Shown here piece after piece: positions 10,890 to 22,384 of a stretch of DNA of 64,000 nucleotides (the stretch's first letter is position 1; each line of letters starts with the position of its first letter). A model generated the notes under the pieces. The model made no database searches and was not told the origin of the DNA. It saw nothing but the letters and a program-made list of their open reading frames with translations. Position numbers and translations under genes: made by a program. Source of the stretch: Icerya purchasi (taxonomy: Eukaryota; Arthropoda; Insecta; Hemiptera; Monophlebidae); NCBI GenBank assembly GCA_039619475.1, contig CM077116.1, positions 1 through 64,000 on the forward strand, read 5' to 3'.

Positions 10890-11867
10890 ATGATGTCAAT
10901 GAGTAAAGTGATGGTTAATGTTGGTAATAATGGAATAAATAAAGAAGCAATTCTTAAAAGTGAACTGGAAAGGATACGCAGCGATATAATGAAAAAATAT
11001 AATGCATTACAGACCTGGAAATCTATTACAAATATGTCATCTATCATGCTTGAACCTGTTACAAAACAGTTATTGGATATTCGGGAAACATTACAAATAC
11101 CTAAAAGGATGAAAAATGATTCTGATGGAATAAGTGATGATACATCAATGGTGAAACGTCACAAACTTTATAATGACAGCTGGAAACGTGATTATGAGAC
11201 TGATATTGAAAATGAAGAAGAATATGAAAATCGCGATAATAAGTCTGGATATAAGGCTATTAACATACATGAAATGGCTCCATTTCAAATAGATGGTGGT
11301 GAACCTGTACCAAATGATCCTGTGTATGGAATACAATATAATGCTAACACTCATGAGTATATGATGGGTTCAACACCAATTTCGTGGAATCGAAAGTGTG
11401 GTGAAATTTATTTAGGAAAAGGAAGAACACTATCTAAATTTCCTTACACACAAGGACTGATTCATTTACTGATGGAAACAAATGTTGATGAGAATAAATA
11501 TACAAATAATGATTTAGCTTTATATAAACAAACACTGGAATTTACCGGAGCTCACGTACGTGTTACTGGTGTATTAAAGGGTACTCCGCTTCCTAAATAC
11601 AGAAAAATAATACGTCCTCTGTTTCAATCCATCATAAAAAATGTAAAAGTTTATCCAGGTAAAACGAAAAAGAAACGTGCATATAGAACTGTTCGCAAAG
11701 TAAATCTTGAAGACTCTCATTTCAATTATTCTGACGATCCTAATGAATTGGTTGAACGATTATTGGTACTACACAAATCTAAACAATCAGGAAATAATGG
11801 TTTAGATACTGAAATTCGGATGATTGAAGAAAAGTTGGCTGAAGAAGGATATATTCAGTTAAATTAG
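10890..11867 (+). CDS. DUF8207-like protein of the palindromic element (right copy)
   Basis: The inverted twin of the 7522-8499 gene, also 325 residues. It differs at residue 2 (Val to Met), 12 (Asp to Gly), in the FQIAGG word (Ala to Asp) and in the YKQIL word (Ile to Thr). All four differences I read change the amino acid, which does not suggest strong selection on both copies since they separated. Domain content is as in the left copy: helical N-terminus, acidic linker, core with GEIYLGKGR and YTQGLIHLLM, and a basic KTKKKRAYR tail. The start is an ATG (MMSMSK); the second ATG or residue 4 could equally be used. The gene is transcribed away from the centre. Confidence 0.6.
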   Translation: MMSMSKVMVNVGNNGINKEAILKSELERIRSDIMKKYNALQTWKSITNMSSIMLEPVTKQLLDIRETLQIPKRMKNDSDGISDDTSMVKRHKLYNDSWKRDYETDIENEEEYENRDNKSGYKAINIHEMAPFQIDGGEPVPNDPVYGIQYNANTHEYMMGSTPISWNRKCGEIYLGKGRTLSKFPYTQGLIHLLMETNVDENKYTNNDLALYKQTLEFTGAHVRVTGVLKGTPLPKYRKIIRPLFQSIIKNVKVYPGKTKKKRAYRTVRKVNLEDSHFNYSDDPNELVERLLVLHKSKQSGNNGLDTEIRMIEEKLAEEGYIQLN

Positions 11868-12471
11868 ACGTTTTATGGTGTAAAATATTAATAGCTGATA
11901 ATGATATATTAGAATTTAACATTGAAGCAATGAAGCAATGATTATTTTTATTGATTATGATGAATGTCATAAAAATTATTGAATAAATTGTAAACAATAT
12001 TGAATTAAATCTTTTGTTATTATCTATGACCATATCAAATTATAAAATATTTGTAGTTAAAAGGATGGATATTCGACACATTTAGACATATAATGTATGA
12101 GATAAATGAAAAACTGACGAAGATGATGAAAATTGAGTAAAATTGTGTGAAAGACACTAAAACGCAAGAAAATTCTGAGAAAAAGCATCAATTGGTGAAA
12201 AAAATAGCGCAAAAAGACCCTAAAACATAAGAATATGTTAAGAAATAATGTAAAACTGATTAAAATTAGTTAGAAATGATGTAAAATGTTGTAATAGTGT
12301 TGAAATATAAGAAAATTGTAAAAGAAAAAAACGTTTACTACATGTCTGTGCAACGGCGAGTAAAGACATGACAATAGACGACGATGTGTTGATTGTCAAA
12401 ACGATTATAGGAGTCCCTTGCCCCCTCTAGCTTAAAAGGAGTGATTACAGAGATGTTTAAAGATTTCCTTA

Positions 12472-12690
12472 GTGTACGGGGGTAGGTCTGTAAATGTGTT
12501 GAGAAAACATCCAGTAATCGTCTCGAACCTTATGGATGCTCTTATTAAACGATGGTATAATAGACTGATGAAGATATTGAACGGGCGAGCGAAATACAAA
12601 GTCCATGTCAATTCATTAAATCAAACGTTCAAAGATGTGAATATTAAATCCAATAATCAAATGGAGATAGTGATTGTAGAACTACAATAA
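12472..12690 (+). CDS. Small hypothetical protein, 72 codons (right copy)
   Basis: The twin of 6699-6917, with one Ser-to-Asn change in the KILSGR word. The frame starts at GTG inside a G-run. An upstream ATG at 12453 reads ten codons in another phase and stops at the same G-run, and an ATG at 12368 opens a further short frame (MTIDDDVLIV). Together these suggest a longer gene broken by small indels, or joined by splicing at the GTAGGT word. No homologue is recognised. Confidence 0.35.
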   Translation: MYGGRSVNVLRKHPVIVSNLMDALIKRWYNRLMKILNGRAKYKVHVNSLNQTFKDVNIKSNNQMEIVIVELQ

Positions 12691-15492
12691 TCAACAAGCC
12701 ATAGATGTGTACAGATGAAGTGTAAGGTTTGAAAACATAAATATGTACTGTTATCATTGACGATTAATGAAATAGTAATGAGATGTAAGAAAGAAAAGAA
12801 AAAAAACTTGTCAAACATGTTGAAAGATCAAGGAAAATTTTGTAAAAAGTACTAAAAAACACTGGAAAATGATGTGAAATAGCGAAAAATTGATTAAAAC
12901 AAACATAAAAGTAGTAAGATGTATGAAAAATGGTGAAAAAATCATTGGAAAATTGGTTACAATTAGTCAAAAGTGAGGAAAACGTTTACCTCTCCCTCTA
13001 TAATCACAAATACTAATCATAGTCATCAACCTCCATTTCAAAAATAATAGTAAGAGGGAGATTAAAAAAAAATGTAAAAATAAAACATCTTAAAACGATG
13101 CAAGATATATAAATTTCCTTCAAATTTTATATTTCAAATAATAAGACTCATACATTTACAACAGCCCTATAACATTCTATTCAAGTGATAGGGTTTTAGA
13201 AATAAAATGTATGAATAAAGCATGGTATGAAAATTTCCTTCGCATTTGAAATCGACGAATGAGTGAAAGAGTCAATCGAGTGATATATACATTCTTGGTA
13301 ATGTATTAAATATAGAGAAATAATTATCTCATTTATTTTGAGCGTGTAAAAAAATCCTCGCTATTCCATGCTTTTTTGGAGAAAAAAAAGGATGCCTTCA
13401 ATCATCAGTTTAGCAAAGAATAGATTGCTCCGCTAAAAGTTGTGTGTCTCCGCATCTAAACGAATGATAAAAGGTTATGAAGTCCGTTCGGTATGAGCTT
13501 ACAAAAGTATATGATAAAGTATGCCCACAACACCTCTGAACAATAATTATATGTGTGGGAATTGCTTGTATTCTTTTACAGGGTCTTGCATCAGATATGA
13601 TTAAAACAATTATAAATAAGTGAAATATAAAAATAGTACGTGGGCTGGAGTTAATTTTGAAAATATATAATGAGATTTCTCGGAAACATACATACAATTG
13701 AGTAGAAAAAAGGGGTGATGTAATAATTTTGCTAGCATGAACGTATATTTAGAATAATTTCGTATTATAGTATTAAATTTTAAAGATCGCTAGCACTAGG
13801 AAAAAAGGATTGATTGCATTGCTATAAGTAAAATGAGCGAAACGATTTTGTAGGGTCTTGCAATAATGATAATATAGAAAAAAAATGATGTATGATCGGA
13901 TTTGATAGTGAAAAAATAGTCCACTTCGACTAATTTTAAAACATGTTGCAGGATTTTTATATTTAGACTAATTTCATGTTATATTATTAGACTTTGAAGA
14001 TAGATAGTATGAAGGAAAAGGAGTGATTGCTTCGGTATGAGTGAAACGATCGAAGTGATTTCGTAGGTTAGTGATTATATAGAAAAAATTACAGGAGCGA
14101 CCGTAATTTATAGTGAAAAATAGTATGTTTGGGCTAATTTTAAAAATTCATGATAGTTTAATGGAGACGTACAGTGAATGCATTTATAGATGTGATGAAT
14201 TCAATATCTTTGTCATGTATGAAAAATAAAAAATTAAAAAATACTACTATAATTTCATGATGTTAAAAAATAATTAAAGAAAAAATGATTTCATGATGTA
14301 ATTATAAGGAGTGTATTCGTCATGCATCTAGTCAACAAGACGTTTTCTATAGATTATGACAGTTGCAAATTGAAGAAAAATTTAAACGATAAAAAAATAA
14401 TATGTATGATATACTAAAAAATTAATTGTTTGATGGGAGATGCAATGTGAGTTTTTTTTTATATTGGGATAGTATACTTGGATTTATTTATAATACTTAT
14501 TTTGAAAATTTTGAAACAGATGAGTATATAGGTACAATGTGAAGGTCAAATGTTTGATATGAATAATATCCAGAATTCTTACGGAAACAAATAAAATAAT
14601 AACAAAAAAAATATATATATTATGTACGATCGGGAAATGAGATAATGATCTGTAATGAGATTATTAATTTTGGAAATGATAAAATATATTTAGGCTGATT
14701 TTAAAGTAATTAGGCATGATTTAAATTTTGGAAATAGATTACATAGTATGAACGGAGCGAAGAGCCATTTTCTACGATTTTCCTGAAAAAAACTATATTA
14801 TGATCAGAATAGAGACAATGAACGTATAGATATATTAGTGGTAATGAAACGAGAAGTGTCTGCGGCGTACATTTGTGTGCACGATATATATTAAAAAAGA
14901 TTTGAAAAACTTTTAGCGTAACGAAAGAATAAAAATATACTTGGGATAATTTTATAACACAGGAAAAAATATTATATTCGATATGGAACTTAGTGTTGGC
15001 AACGTTAGTATTGCGTGTTCAGAGGTCTTTACAGTGGAGCGTGATCGAGAACGGCAACGACCATAAGTATTCTAACAACAAAATACTATGAATGAAAAAA
15101 AGAAGTTTTTTTTTAGACTGCCTTTATTTTTTTGTTTTCGATACGTCTCTTGTTCGGGGGGTGGCTAGAGACGATTTCGACGTTTTTTTTTTTACAATCA
15201 AGTTGTTGTTCTGGAGATTATCTCCCTTTATCGCACACACATACATGCATGCAGTCTCTCGCTCGCACGTTGCAACCCTGATCTGCTCGTGCTAGCGCGT
15301 TTTTTCTTCGAACATTCTATGTCTCGTAAACTACCAGGTTTCTTCTACCTGTCTCTTTCTATACATTTAACATCAATGAATCTTAGAATGATTTCGTATA
15401 TATCGCGAAAAAGTATTTACAAAATATAAAATATTAAACCATATATGTATTTTTTTTTTTTTTAATGCGATTACGAAAGATTTTAAAAATTT
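12691..15492. other. AT-rich arm interior without a recognisable gene (right)
   Basis: Mirror image of 3901-6698. It is AT-rich with loose internal periodicity. The open frames at 12764-12970, 13410-13697 and 15092-15295 are low-complexity or lie in repeats and are not called. Confidence 0.5.
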
Positions 15493-15699
15493 TTGAGAGA
15501 ACCATCAGAGTCTGAGGTTGTATCCTACAAACAGATGAAATCTCTCACAGCTGCGGAAATATGTGATGTACGTGAAAAAGTTGAACAGTTAGATTCGTGT
15601 GTTACAGAAAGAAAAAAGATGGAATATTACAGGCAAAAATATAATTTTTTAATCTATAAAGATATGAACAAATTAAGCAAGATTATATTCGAAAATTAA
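15493..15699 (+). CDS. Small hypothetical protein, 68 codons (right copy)
   Basis: The twin of 3694-3900, with CDVREK in place of CDVCEK. It is charged and probably helical, and opens at a TTG after an AT-rich run. It could be a terminal exon, with the ...TTTTTGAG/AG junction just upstream as a weak acceptor. No function can be assigned. Confidence 0.3.
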   Translation: MREPSESEVVSYKQMKSLTAAEICDVREKVEQLDSCVTERKKMEYYRQKYNFLIYKDMNKLSKIIFEN

Positions 15700-16016
15700 A
15701 CAATAATTATATACATTTTACACAACTGGTTCAGATTTTTGAAAAAAGTTCATCATTACCAGTACTTCAAGTTAAGAGGGGAAGACAGAGGTAGATAGAG
15801 AAATAAATTAAATAAACGTAAATCGAAAAAGATCGGAAAAAGACGAAAAATATGTAGGAAAAAAATATATACAATAGAATGAACGAACGAACGGATATCG
15901 AGGGAAAAGGAAAAAATATATACAATAGGAGAATGAATGTATCGAGGGAAAAATATATACAAATATATACATATAAATATTTACAAAATTATTAAAACGA
16001 ATGAATTAATGAATTT

Positions 16017-17021
16017 TTAATCCGCGCGAATTGTACGTTGACAATCGATACAATCTTTTACTTTCATACAATTTCGAGTACTATGTCGTAATGTATCGTC
16101 AACGAAATAATATTCTTCATCATTCTCATGTTCAAAACATGGTAGAAGTGATTTTATCGTATCATCCTGTTTTAATCTATCTGGTAAAAATATATAAATG
16201 TCTCCAACACAACTCGGAAATAATGTAATTATCATTTCTTTGGTGACTGTAATGAACAACTGACTTAAATCATTTATATTGAGATTATTCATAAGCTTCA
16301 GCGGATGGATAACATGATCATACCAGGTCTTTATCACCATAACGTTTTTCACTGCACAATGAAAACTATCATTTTCATTATGGTGTTTACAAGTTACCAA
16401 ATTGCTTATACCAAAATACTCTTCATGTAGAACCTCAATACTAGGCATTCGAAAGACATGATCCATATTAACGATTTCATAGTCTAAGTCACGCAACAAT
16501 TCAGACTTTTCGTTAAGTTCCATTAGTGTAAGTTTAGTATATACTGTTAAAATATATACGCGAGCTCTCGGTTTTTGGGACAATATTGTGAATATATCGC
16601 GTGCCATGAATATTTCTTCCCGACAGGGAAATAATGAAGGGTTTTTCAAGTAATAACTCACTGAAGAACATTGTAAATGCGGCATTTTTGATGCATGCCA
16701 TGCTCTGCTTGGTTTATACAGCGTATGCAAACACTTCCCGCCAGACATATCAATCATTGCTAGTTCGGTTACTCGGAAACTATAATTACAATCTATATGG
16801 ATGCTGATATCTACAAAATATTCCGCTACATCCACTTGTTCTGATAATAATACGGGATCAACGATTTTACATACAAAAGATGTTGATTCTTCTGATGTAT
16901 AACCATCATCACATTGTGGTGTTGGAGGTGAAGAAGACGAATGCGAGCCGCTATCACTCGAAAATGAATTCTGAATAAATTCAGCGGTTTTAATATCAAT
17001 CGGATCGGCATTGTTATTCAT
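16017..17021 (-). CDS. Divergent exonuclease-fold-like protein of the palindromic element (right copy)
   Basis: The inverted twin of 2372-3376, 334 residues with an ATG start. It differs by Ala to Thr in the TVYAKL strand and Asp to Val in the YYFDDD acidic run. The motif order is the same: YFVDISIH, TELAMID, KPSRAW, MPS, CKHH, HCAVKN. As in the left copy, the expected Exo-I glutamate is Ser. It is the last gene before the right terminus and points toward the palindrome centre. Confidence 0.6.
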   Translation of the reverse strand: MNNNADPIDIKTAEFIQNSFSSDSGSHSSSSPPTPQCDDGYTSEESTSFVCKIVDPVLLSEQVDVAEYFVDISIHIDCNYSFRVTELAMIDMSGGKCLHTLYKPSRAWHASKMPHLQCSSVSYYLKNPSLFPCREEIFMARDIFTILSQKPRARVYILTVYTKLTLMELNEKSELLRDLDYEIVNMDHVFRMPSIEVLHEEYFGISNLVTCKHHNENDSFHCAVKNVMVIKTWYDHVIHPLKLMNNLNINDLSQLFITVTKEMIITLFPSCVGDIYIFLPDRLKQDDTIKSLLPCFEHENDEEYYFVDDTLRHSTRNCMKVKDCIDCQRTIRAD

Positions 17022-17549
17022 GTTTGAATAATATTTTTAACTTTTTACTAAAAACGTAGAAAATTATTACTTCTAAAGTTAAGGCAAATCTTTAATAACG
17101 CGTGAAGAACACAGATTCTACAAAATGCACACGTTTGACATAACACTAATACTGACTGCACGATCAGATCCGTTCGACAATCTAGCTCGGTGCTTGCCTT
17201 TGAAAAGGGAGGGCTGCACCAGAAAACAGAAAACCCACATTCCTTTGGTGAAAGTTGGTTGTAGGTGTGCACGGTCGAAGTTTGCAGATGTTCTTTTGGA
17301 TATATGTGTTTGTGTGTATGTGTGTACATGTGAACAGGTTTCGACGAAAGATATGAAGGGGAAGATCCCAGCAGACATAATATTGATTGTCACACGAAAG
17401 AATTCAAGGTCATGACAACATGCATGTAAGGATATGAGCAGCGCATTTTTTCGTTACGACTGTGTGCAGACATAATAGAGAGGGGAAAAAATATGTATAA
17501 TACAAAATACTCAGAAAAAAAATATTTAGAGATTGAAATAAATAAAAAT

Positions 17550-19381
17550 ATTCTTAAACTAATAGACTCGGAAAAAAATTAATATGAATGATATGGAAAC
17601 CAGCTCTAGCATATGTGAACGTGGGAATGGTTGGTTAGGTTTCACTGTAGCTTCGGATGGATGTAGTCATGAAAAATAATACGAAAGATTTGTAATTTGT
17701 GTAGGATGGATAGGGGAGGGAGAAATTTTGAAACTGTGTTAAATAAAAAAATATACTTGAATTAATTTTATTACCCATGTTTGGAAAAAATTTTTGGAGG
17801 TGAAAAAATATACTCAGAATAATTCAGTAATACTTAGACATGAAAAATTATTATGAATGATGTGAGAACTAACGGTAGCATTTGAGTGCGAGGGAATATG
17901 TTGTGTACAATCATATTGATGAAGACTTCGTCGGATTTATTTTTTGAACCGTAGAAAAAAATATAAAAAAATTATGGACAGTCGGAAGAAATGATCTGAA
18001 GTAAAGAAAATATACTTTGGTTAATTCTATAATAGTTAGATTTGAAAAAAAATTATTATGATCGATATGGAAACTAACTGCAGAGGGTGTGTGCACATTC
18101 ATGGCAGTGAAGGTATCGAGAGATTTATTTTTAAAATCGGAGAAAAAATAAAAATTTATCAACAGTCGGAAGAAATGATCGGAAGCATAAAAAAAATATA
18201 ATTGGAATAATTCCATAATATTTGGAATTGAAAAAAGTTATTATGAACGATATGGGAACTAACGACAACAGATGAGTGTGTGGGAATGGACGGTGGGCAT
18301 TCATAGTGGTCACATAAAAAAATAATTACCTCTCAACATGAAATGACGGAAGCGTCGGGAGCGTCGATCGGGGTTTAATGGTCGTAGTAAAAGTAAATAG
18401 AATGCTATATATTAGATATTAAAACAGCGGCAGCGGTATGTGCAGGATTGGATGTTAAGCTACCATAGTGTGTAAGATGATGGAAGGATAAGAAAAAATA
18501 AATAATGTATATTATAATCGATTGGAAAAGAGGGTGGAAAGGGTAAAGGAGACTAAGGATAGTTTTTGAGTATAGAAATAATTGATTTGTTAATTTGTAA
18601 ATGTTTTGGATAACCTTGTAGGTTTAGCCAACAGAGCAGGGATTGGGTTGTTATGTGAAAAAAAAATAATAATTAAAAAAAATACTATAACGCGGTGATG
18701 ATTGCATGCAATGCTATGATCGGAGAATTTTTCGTCGCGGGTGCGTCTATACTTGTAAAAATACGAAAGATCCTTAAAAAATTGATCAGTGTATGAATAA
18801 TAATATATACTTAGGCTTTGAAATATTTTTAAAAATGCGGTATACGCAAGCAAACAATGAGTGCGCGGGATCGGCGCGTGCGCTTTCGCGGAGGCTAACG
18901 GTATGTTAGATATATGCGCGGGATCGGGACGTGCGCCATGGCATATGGCAGTAAGATCAGGGAATCGGAAAAATAAAAAACATATTTAGGCTAATTTTGA
19001 AATTTCCATACTTAGACTTTGAAATATTAAAAATAATCTCGGTATCGTGAACGTGGGAGGCATGCGGAGGAACGGCGTGTGCGCTTTTGCAGTGGAGAAC
19101 GTTATGTTAGATATATGCGCGGGAACAGTGCGTGTGCTTTCGCATTTGTCTGTACGATCGGGGAATCCGGTAAATAAAAAAATATAGTTAAGTTAATTTT
19201 ATAAAAAAATTGTGGTATCGTGAACGGAACGCTTGTGCGGATGTGATATCGCGGCGGAGATCGGAATATGCGTGGGAACGGCGCGTGCGCTTTCGCGGTG
19301 GTTAACGTTGTGGTGAATATATGTGTGAGGGGCGAACGGGGGTGTTGGGTTAAATTTTAGCTTTAAATACCATACTTGGGT
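17550..19381. repeat. Right-arm subterminal degenerate tandem repeats
   Basis: Mirror image of the left terminal array: AT-rich units with TTATGAATGATATGG-like words at roughly 190-270-bp spacing, then GC-rich units with GGCGCGTGCGCTTTCGCG near 19280 and GGCGTGTGCGCTTTTGC near 19073. Words of the form ACTTAGGCTNNNTTTGAAAT recur. The last pairing base is 19381. Confidence 0.7.
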
Positions 19382-19690
19382 TACATTTTGGAATTTTCAT
19401 ACTTACGCCTTGAATTTTGAAAAATCGCGGTAACGCTTTCGGCGGGAGGGACGGGCGGGGACTTGGGTTACTTTCAGACATTAATTAATATACTTATGTT
19501 AATTAATAATCGGTTCAGTTTATCGGAAATGTGCAGGGGAATGCACTGGGGGAATTTTGGGGAAATTGGAGGGAAACTTGGGTGAATTTTCGACGTCGGA
19601 ATAAAAAATTTGGTTATCTTTTGCCTCCCTGATGAAATACTTACGTTACTTTCAGCCCTCTGCACGCGTTTAGGGGTTGTGACGTCAGAG
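19382..19690. other. Right flank of the palindrome with more ACTTGGGTTAC-type repeats
   Basis: The repeat texture continues beyond the last base paired inside the window. ACTTGGGTTAC or close variants occur near 19374, 19470, 19578 and 19641, often followed by TTTCAG or a TTT run. The matching left sequence would lie before base 1. The true element border is therefore probably between 19460 and 19690, where a LINE fragment begins. Confidence 0.5.
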
Positions 19691-19699
19691 CTGCCAGTC

Positions 19700-20323
19700 C
19701 CCGCATTTATTAACTACTGACCTCCTTGCTAAAGCTGCTGTTTCCAATTGAAATGTTATTAGTAGAGTTTCAGCACACAATAGTCTTCTTCCAACTAAAT
19801 CCTGCCATCTTAGGCACTCTGTTTATGTTTCTCTTTTCGCTAATCCTAATTCCTTTTATCTCTTGATTAATCCTGTTCCTCCTTCTCGTCCTTGGTTCTA
19901 TGATTTTCCCAGTTTGCGTCGGTCAATAATTATTAAATTATCACGCCTCCGTTTCTCGCATAGTCTCCTTCTTTATTTTCTAAAACGCTTTTCTTTGGCT
20001 GCATCTCCTTTTTGTTCATTGGATCCTGAAGGTTCCTAGTATGTTTGTGGTGCAAATCACGTGCTCTTCGAGTGTTCTGGTTTATCTCGCGAGCGTGAGT
20101 TACTTTATTATCATCTTTTAAAGCTTGTGGTCTTCCTGCTCCTTTCAACGCATCTTGTGTTCTTTACCTATTCTCTCAGTTGTTCCTGTTCTAGGGGTGT
20201 TCCTTGATTCTATTGTCGACAGAATTATAATTTATATTCTATTCCGTGCATCTATTCCATTTTGTTGGGCTAATGCTCTCTGGTAGTAAACCCAAGGGGG
20301 GTAAAACAAACAAAAAAAAAAAA
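19700..20323 (+). mobile_element. 5'-truncated RNase-H LINE, 3' fragment (copy R1)
   Basis: Plus-strand reading gives a decayed RNase H end (LLAKAAVSN near 19733), then PRPWFYDFPSLRRS-like sequence, a Cys/His tail (CGANHVLFECSG near 20045) and a 3' UTR that ends in an A-run at 20310-20323. Stops and frameshifts show it is dead. At least four other fragments of the same family occur in this window (21858-22380, 26600-27110, 34565-35255, 37400-37960). RNase H followed by a Cys-rich tail places it in the I/R1/LOA-like LINE groups. The exact clade is not determined. Confidence 0.65.
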
Positions 20324-20329
20324 CGTACC

Positions 20330-20700
20330 ATGTAATAGGTTCTGGATCGAGCAACTTGGTCATATCTACATTTATTTTTTGTCTAGCTTGTCTGCCATTA
20401 AACCAAATCTAGAATTGTCTGCAAGTCGTGCGGATTTTCAGTAATTAATAATTGTTTACGGTATCCTTCCATTTAGTCTTTTAGATGACCTTTTTTCACA
20501 TATAAGTTAAATAGCATATCGGGAAGAGTTACATCCTCGACGTACCGTTTCCTATTACTTCTCAGCTTGACACGTGCAGATTGGTGCCAGTATAAATTGC
20601 TAATTATTCTTTGCTCTTTCCGGCAACTCCCACATTCTAACGATATCGAATGTTTTCTGATAATCAACGAAGCATATGTAAACATTTTAAATGCCATTGA
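20330..20700 (-). mobile_element. RTE-like LINE reverse-transcriptase fragment
   Basis: The minus strand reads EQRIISNLYWHQSARVKL, then YVEDV, then TLPDMLFNLYVKK. This resembles RTE-clade reverse transcriptases, where an ISNLYWNQ-type helix precedes the RRGVRQGCxLSPLLFNLY motif. Here the RRGVRQGC part is missing, as if a small deletion joined the flanks. Downstream words (NPHDLQTILD, KINVDMTK) fit the region after the catalytic motif. The sequence is heavily decayed. Confidence 0.5.
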
Positions 20701-21857
20701 CGCTTAAAATATTGTCAACATCGGTAAAGAAATAAAAGACATTTTTAATAAAAAAAGGATCTTAATGAGGCACAAATGGACATAATATCAACTATATTGA
20801 AAACGGAACAGAATTTAGGAATAAGAGAGGCGGCGGCGCGATGGCTTCAAAAGAATCAAAAGTCGGAGAACCGGGCAGAAATGTATAGACGATAAGGAGA
20901 AAAAGCACAGTGTAGTAATGAAGAAATGCCGGCAAGAATGAATAAGGAAAAGTTTGCTGTTTTCACGTGGTCCGTAGATGGCCAAATTCGGCGAGAAGAA
21001 GAAGTTAACCAGATAAAAACATCATCGATGTCAATTAGCACAAGTAAACTTGCAGGCTCGAAGAAAATAAGCCCATCGCCGGCTGAAATATTAAACGCTT
21101 TTCTTCTATTAAATGTGGACACGTGTCGATGGGAAAAAATAAACTAGTGCTTCAATGACAATAACCGTATTTCTTAGTAAAGAGGGTAACGTACCTAGCA
21201 CAGTAGAACAAATCCAAAGTGTTACCTCCAGCGATGTTACGATGAAAAATGTCAATCACGTGACGTCTACCGCATGTATTTTGGTTACCATGGATATCCG
21301 CTGATGTCACCTTCCGGGTGCCTGAATGACGATACTAACGGCTTACGAAGATGTCAGCTGACAAAAAGGTACGATCCAGTGATAGTGTCACGGGATAATT
21401 AATCTTATAGTGAAAAGTGTTTCAAATGAACTGCAGTTCGAATGCATATTTCATAGAAAACAAAAATCAGACGAGTGTTTTAAATGCTAGTTGCTGCGAT
21501 TCGTTCAATATCACAAATCCGTAGGGGCGCATTATTAGATCAGCATTTACGACTGAACAGTCATACGACTCTATGTGATCAAGAAAATAAGACCGACGAT
21601 ACCATTACACACACAATGTAAATTTGTGTTGATAAAGACACGTTTAAAATTATACATTACTCGCTAATAGAATAAAGGGTACAAGCATGGGGAGTGGAAA
21701 AGAAAACGCGTTTAGAAAAAAGTTCGACCGTCTTCAGAAAAAGTACTTAAAATTAATAACAAGAAATAACAAGTCCGAATTTCTAAACGAACAAAATGTT
21801 TTAGACGTCAGCTAGCTTATAATGCGCGCGATAAAATGCTTTCCTTTTTATCGAAGG
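20701..21857. other. No recognised gene; possible LINE scrap
   Basis: A short plus-strand frame at 20926-21147 (MPARMNKEKFAVFTWSVDG) has no recognised relative. Near 21690-21790 the plus strand reads GSGKENAFRKKFDRLQKKY, which looks like the C-terminal region of a LINE reverse transcriptase but is too short to place. The rest shows nothing. Confidence 0.35.
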
Positions 21858-22380
21858 TTTTTTTTTTTTTTTCCTTCCCCCTTTGGGCATGTCAACAAAG
21901 GATCTTCGCCCAGAAACGAAAGGAAGGAGAAGGATCAGTTAAATGTAGATTCGGTCAGCTATTGATAAGATAAAGGAACTGAGGATAGGAACAACTGAGA
22001 TCGACGGAAACGATAAGATATACGAGGCACAATAAGGAGTAGGGAGTTTGAGTGACAGCAGATTGGAATACAAAGAGGTGCGTTCGTTCACGAGGAATGG
22101 ACATTCAAAGAGGATATGGTCAGGATCACAGACGGCTTCGTCGTCAGTATGAAGAGGGCAATAAGGGGAAAGAGCGAGATGAAAACGAAAACGTAAACGT
22201 GAGGAAGGAAGAAGAGTATAATTCAGACGTAAACGGATAATAGGGACAATAACGGAGCGGTGAAGCGAAGGAAAATCGTAAAACCAAGGCCGCGTGGGAA
22301 GATTAGGTTGGATGGAAAAATAAAAGGAAGGATGATTAGAAAAGGAGGAAACTAAAAATCTGACCAAAATCTAACATGAA
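21858..22380 (-). mobile_element. RNase-H LINE 3' fragment (copy R2)
   Basis: A 142-codon minus frame (21939-22367) reads PWFYDFPSLHRSVIVPIIRL, then DEAVCDPDHILFECPFLVNER, a Cys/His zinc-binding tail following RNase H in this LINE family. The 3' tail is the T-run at 21858-21872 on the plus strand. It is nearly the same sequence as the plus-strand copy at 26600-27110, so the two form an inverted pair about 4.2 kb apart. It is 5' truncated at about 22380, directly against a Jockey fragment. Confidence 0.7.
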
Positions 22381-22384
22381 ACTT

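Larger units (their letters stand above)
1..19381. repeat. 19.4-kb near-perfect palindrome (two inverted arms of ~9.7 kb)
   Basis: The first bases (ACCCAAGTATGG) are the reverse complement of the bases ending at 19381, and this pairing holds along the whole stretch. The coordinate sum of paired sites is 19382 at the ends, 19393 at the 334-aa genes, 19389 at the 325-aa genes and 19376 at the centre, so only small indels separate the arms. Every gene in the left arm recurs inverted in the right arm. The arms are not identical: the paired 334-aa proteins differ at two residues, the paired 325-aa proteins at four, the microsatellites have different unit orders, and the outermost GC-rich segment differs (about 75-100 versus 19305-19320). 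The left arm may continue before base 1. The best reading is a large inverted-repeat selfish element or a recent inverted duplication. An assembly fold-back is possible but less likely given the scattered differences. Confidence 0.93.
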
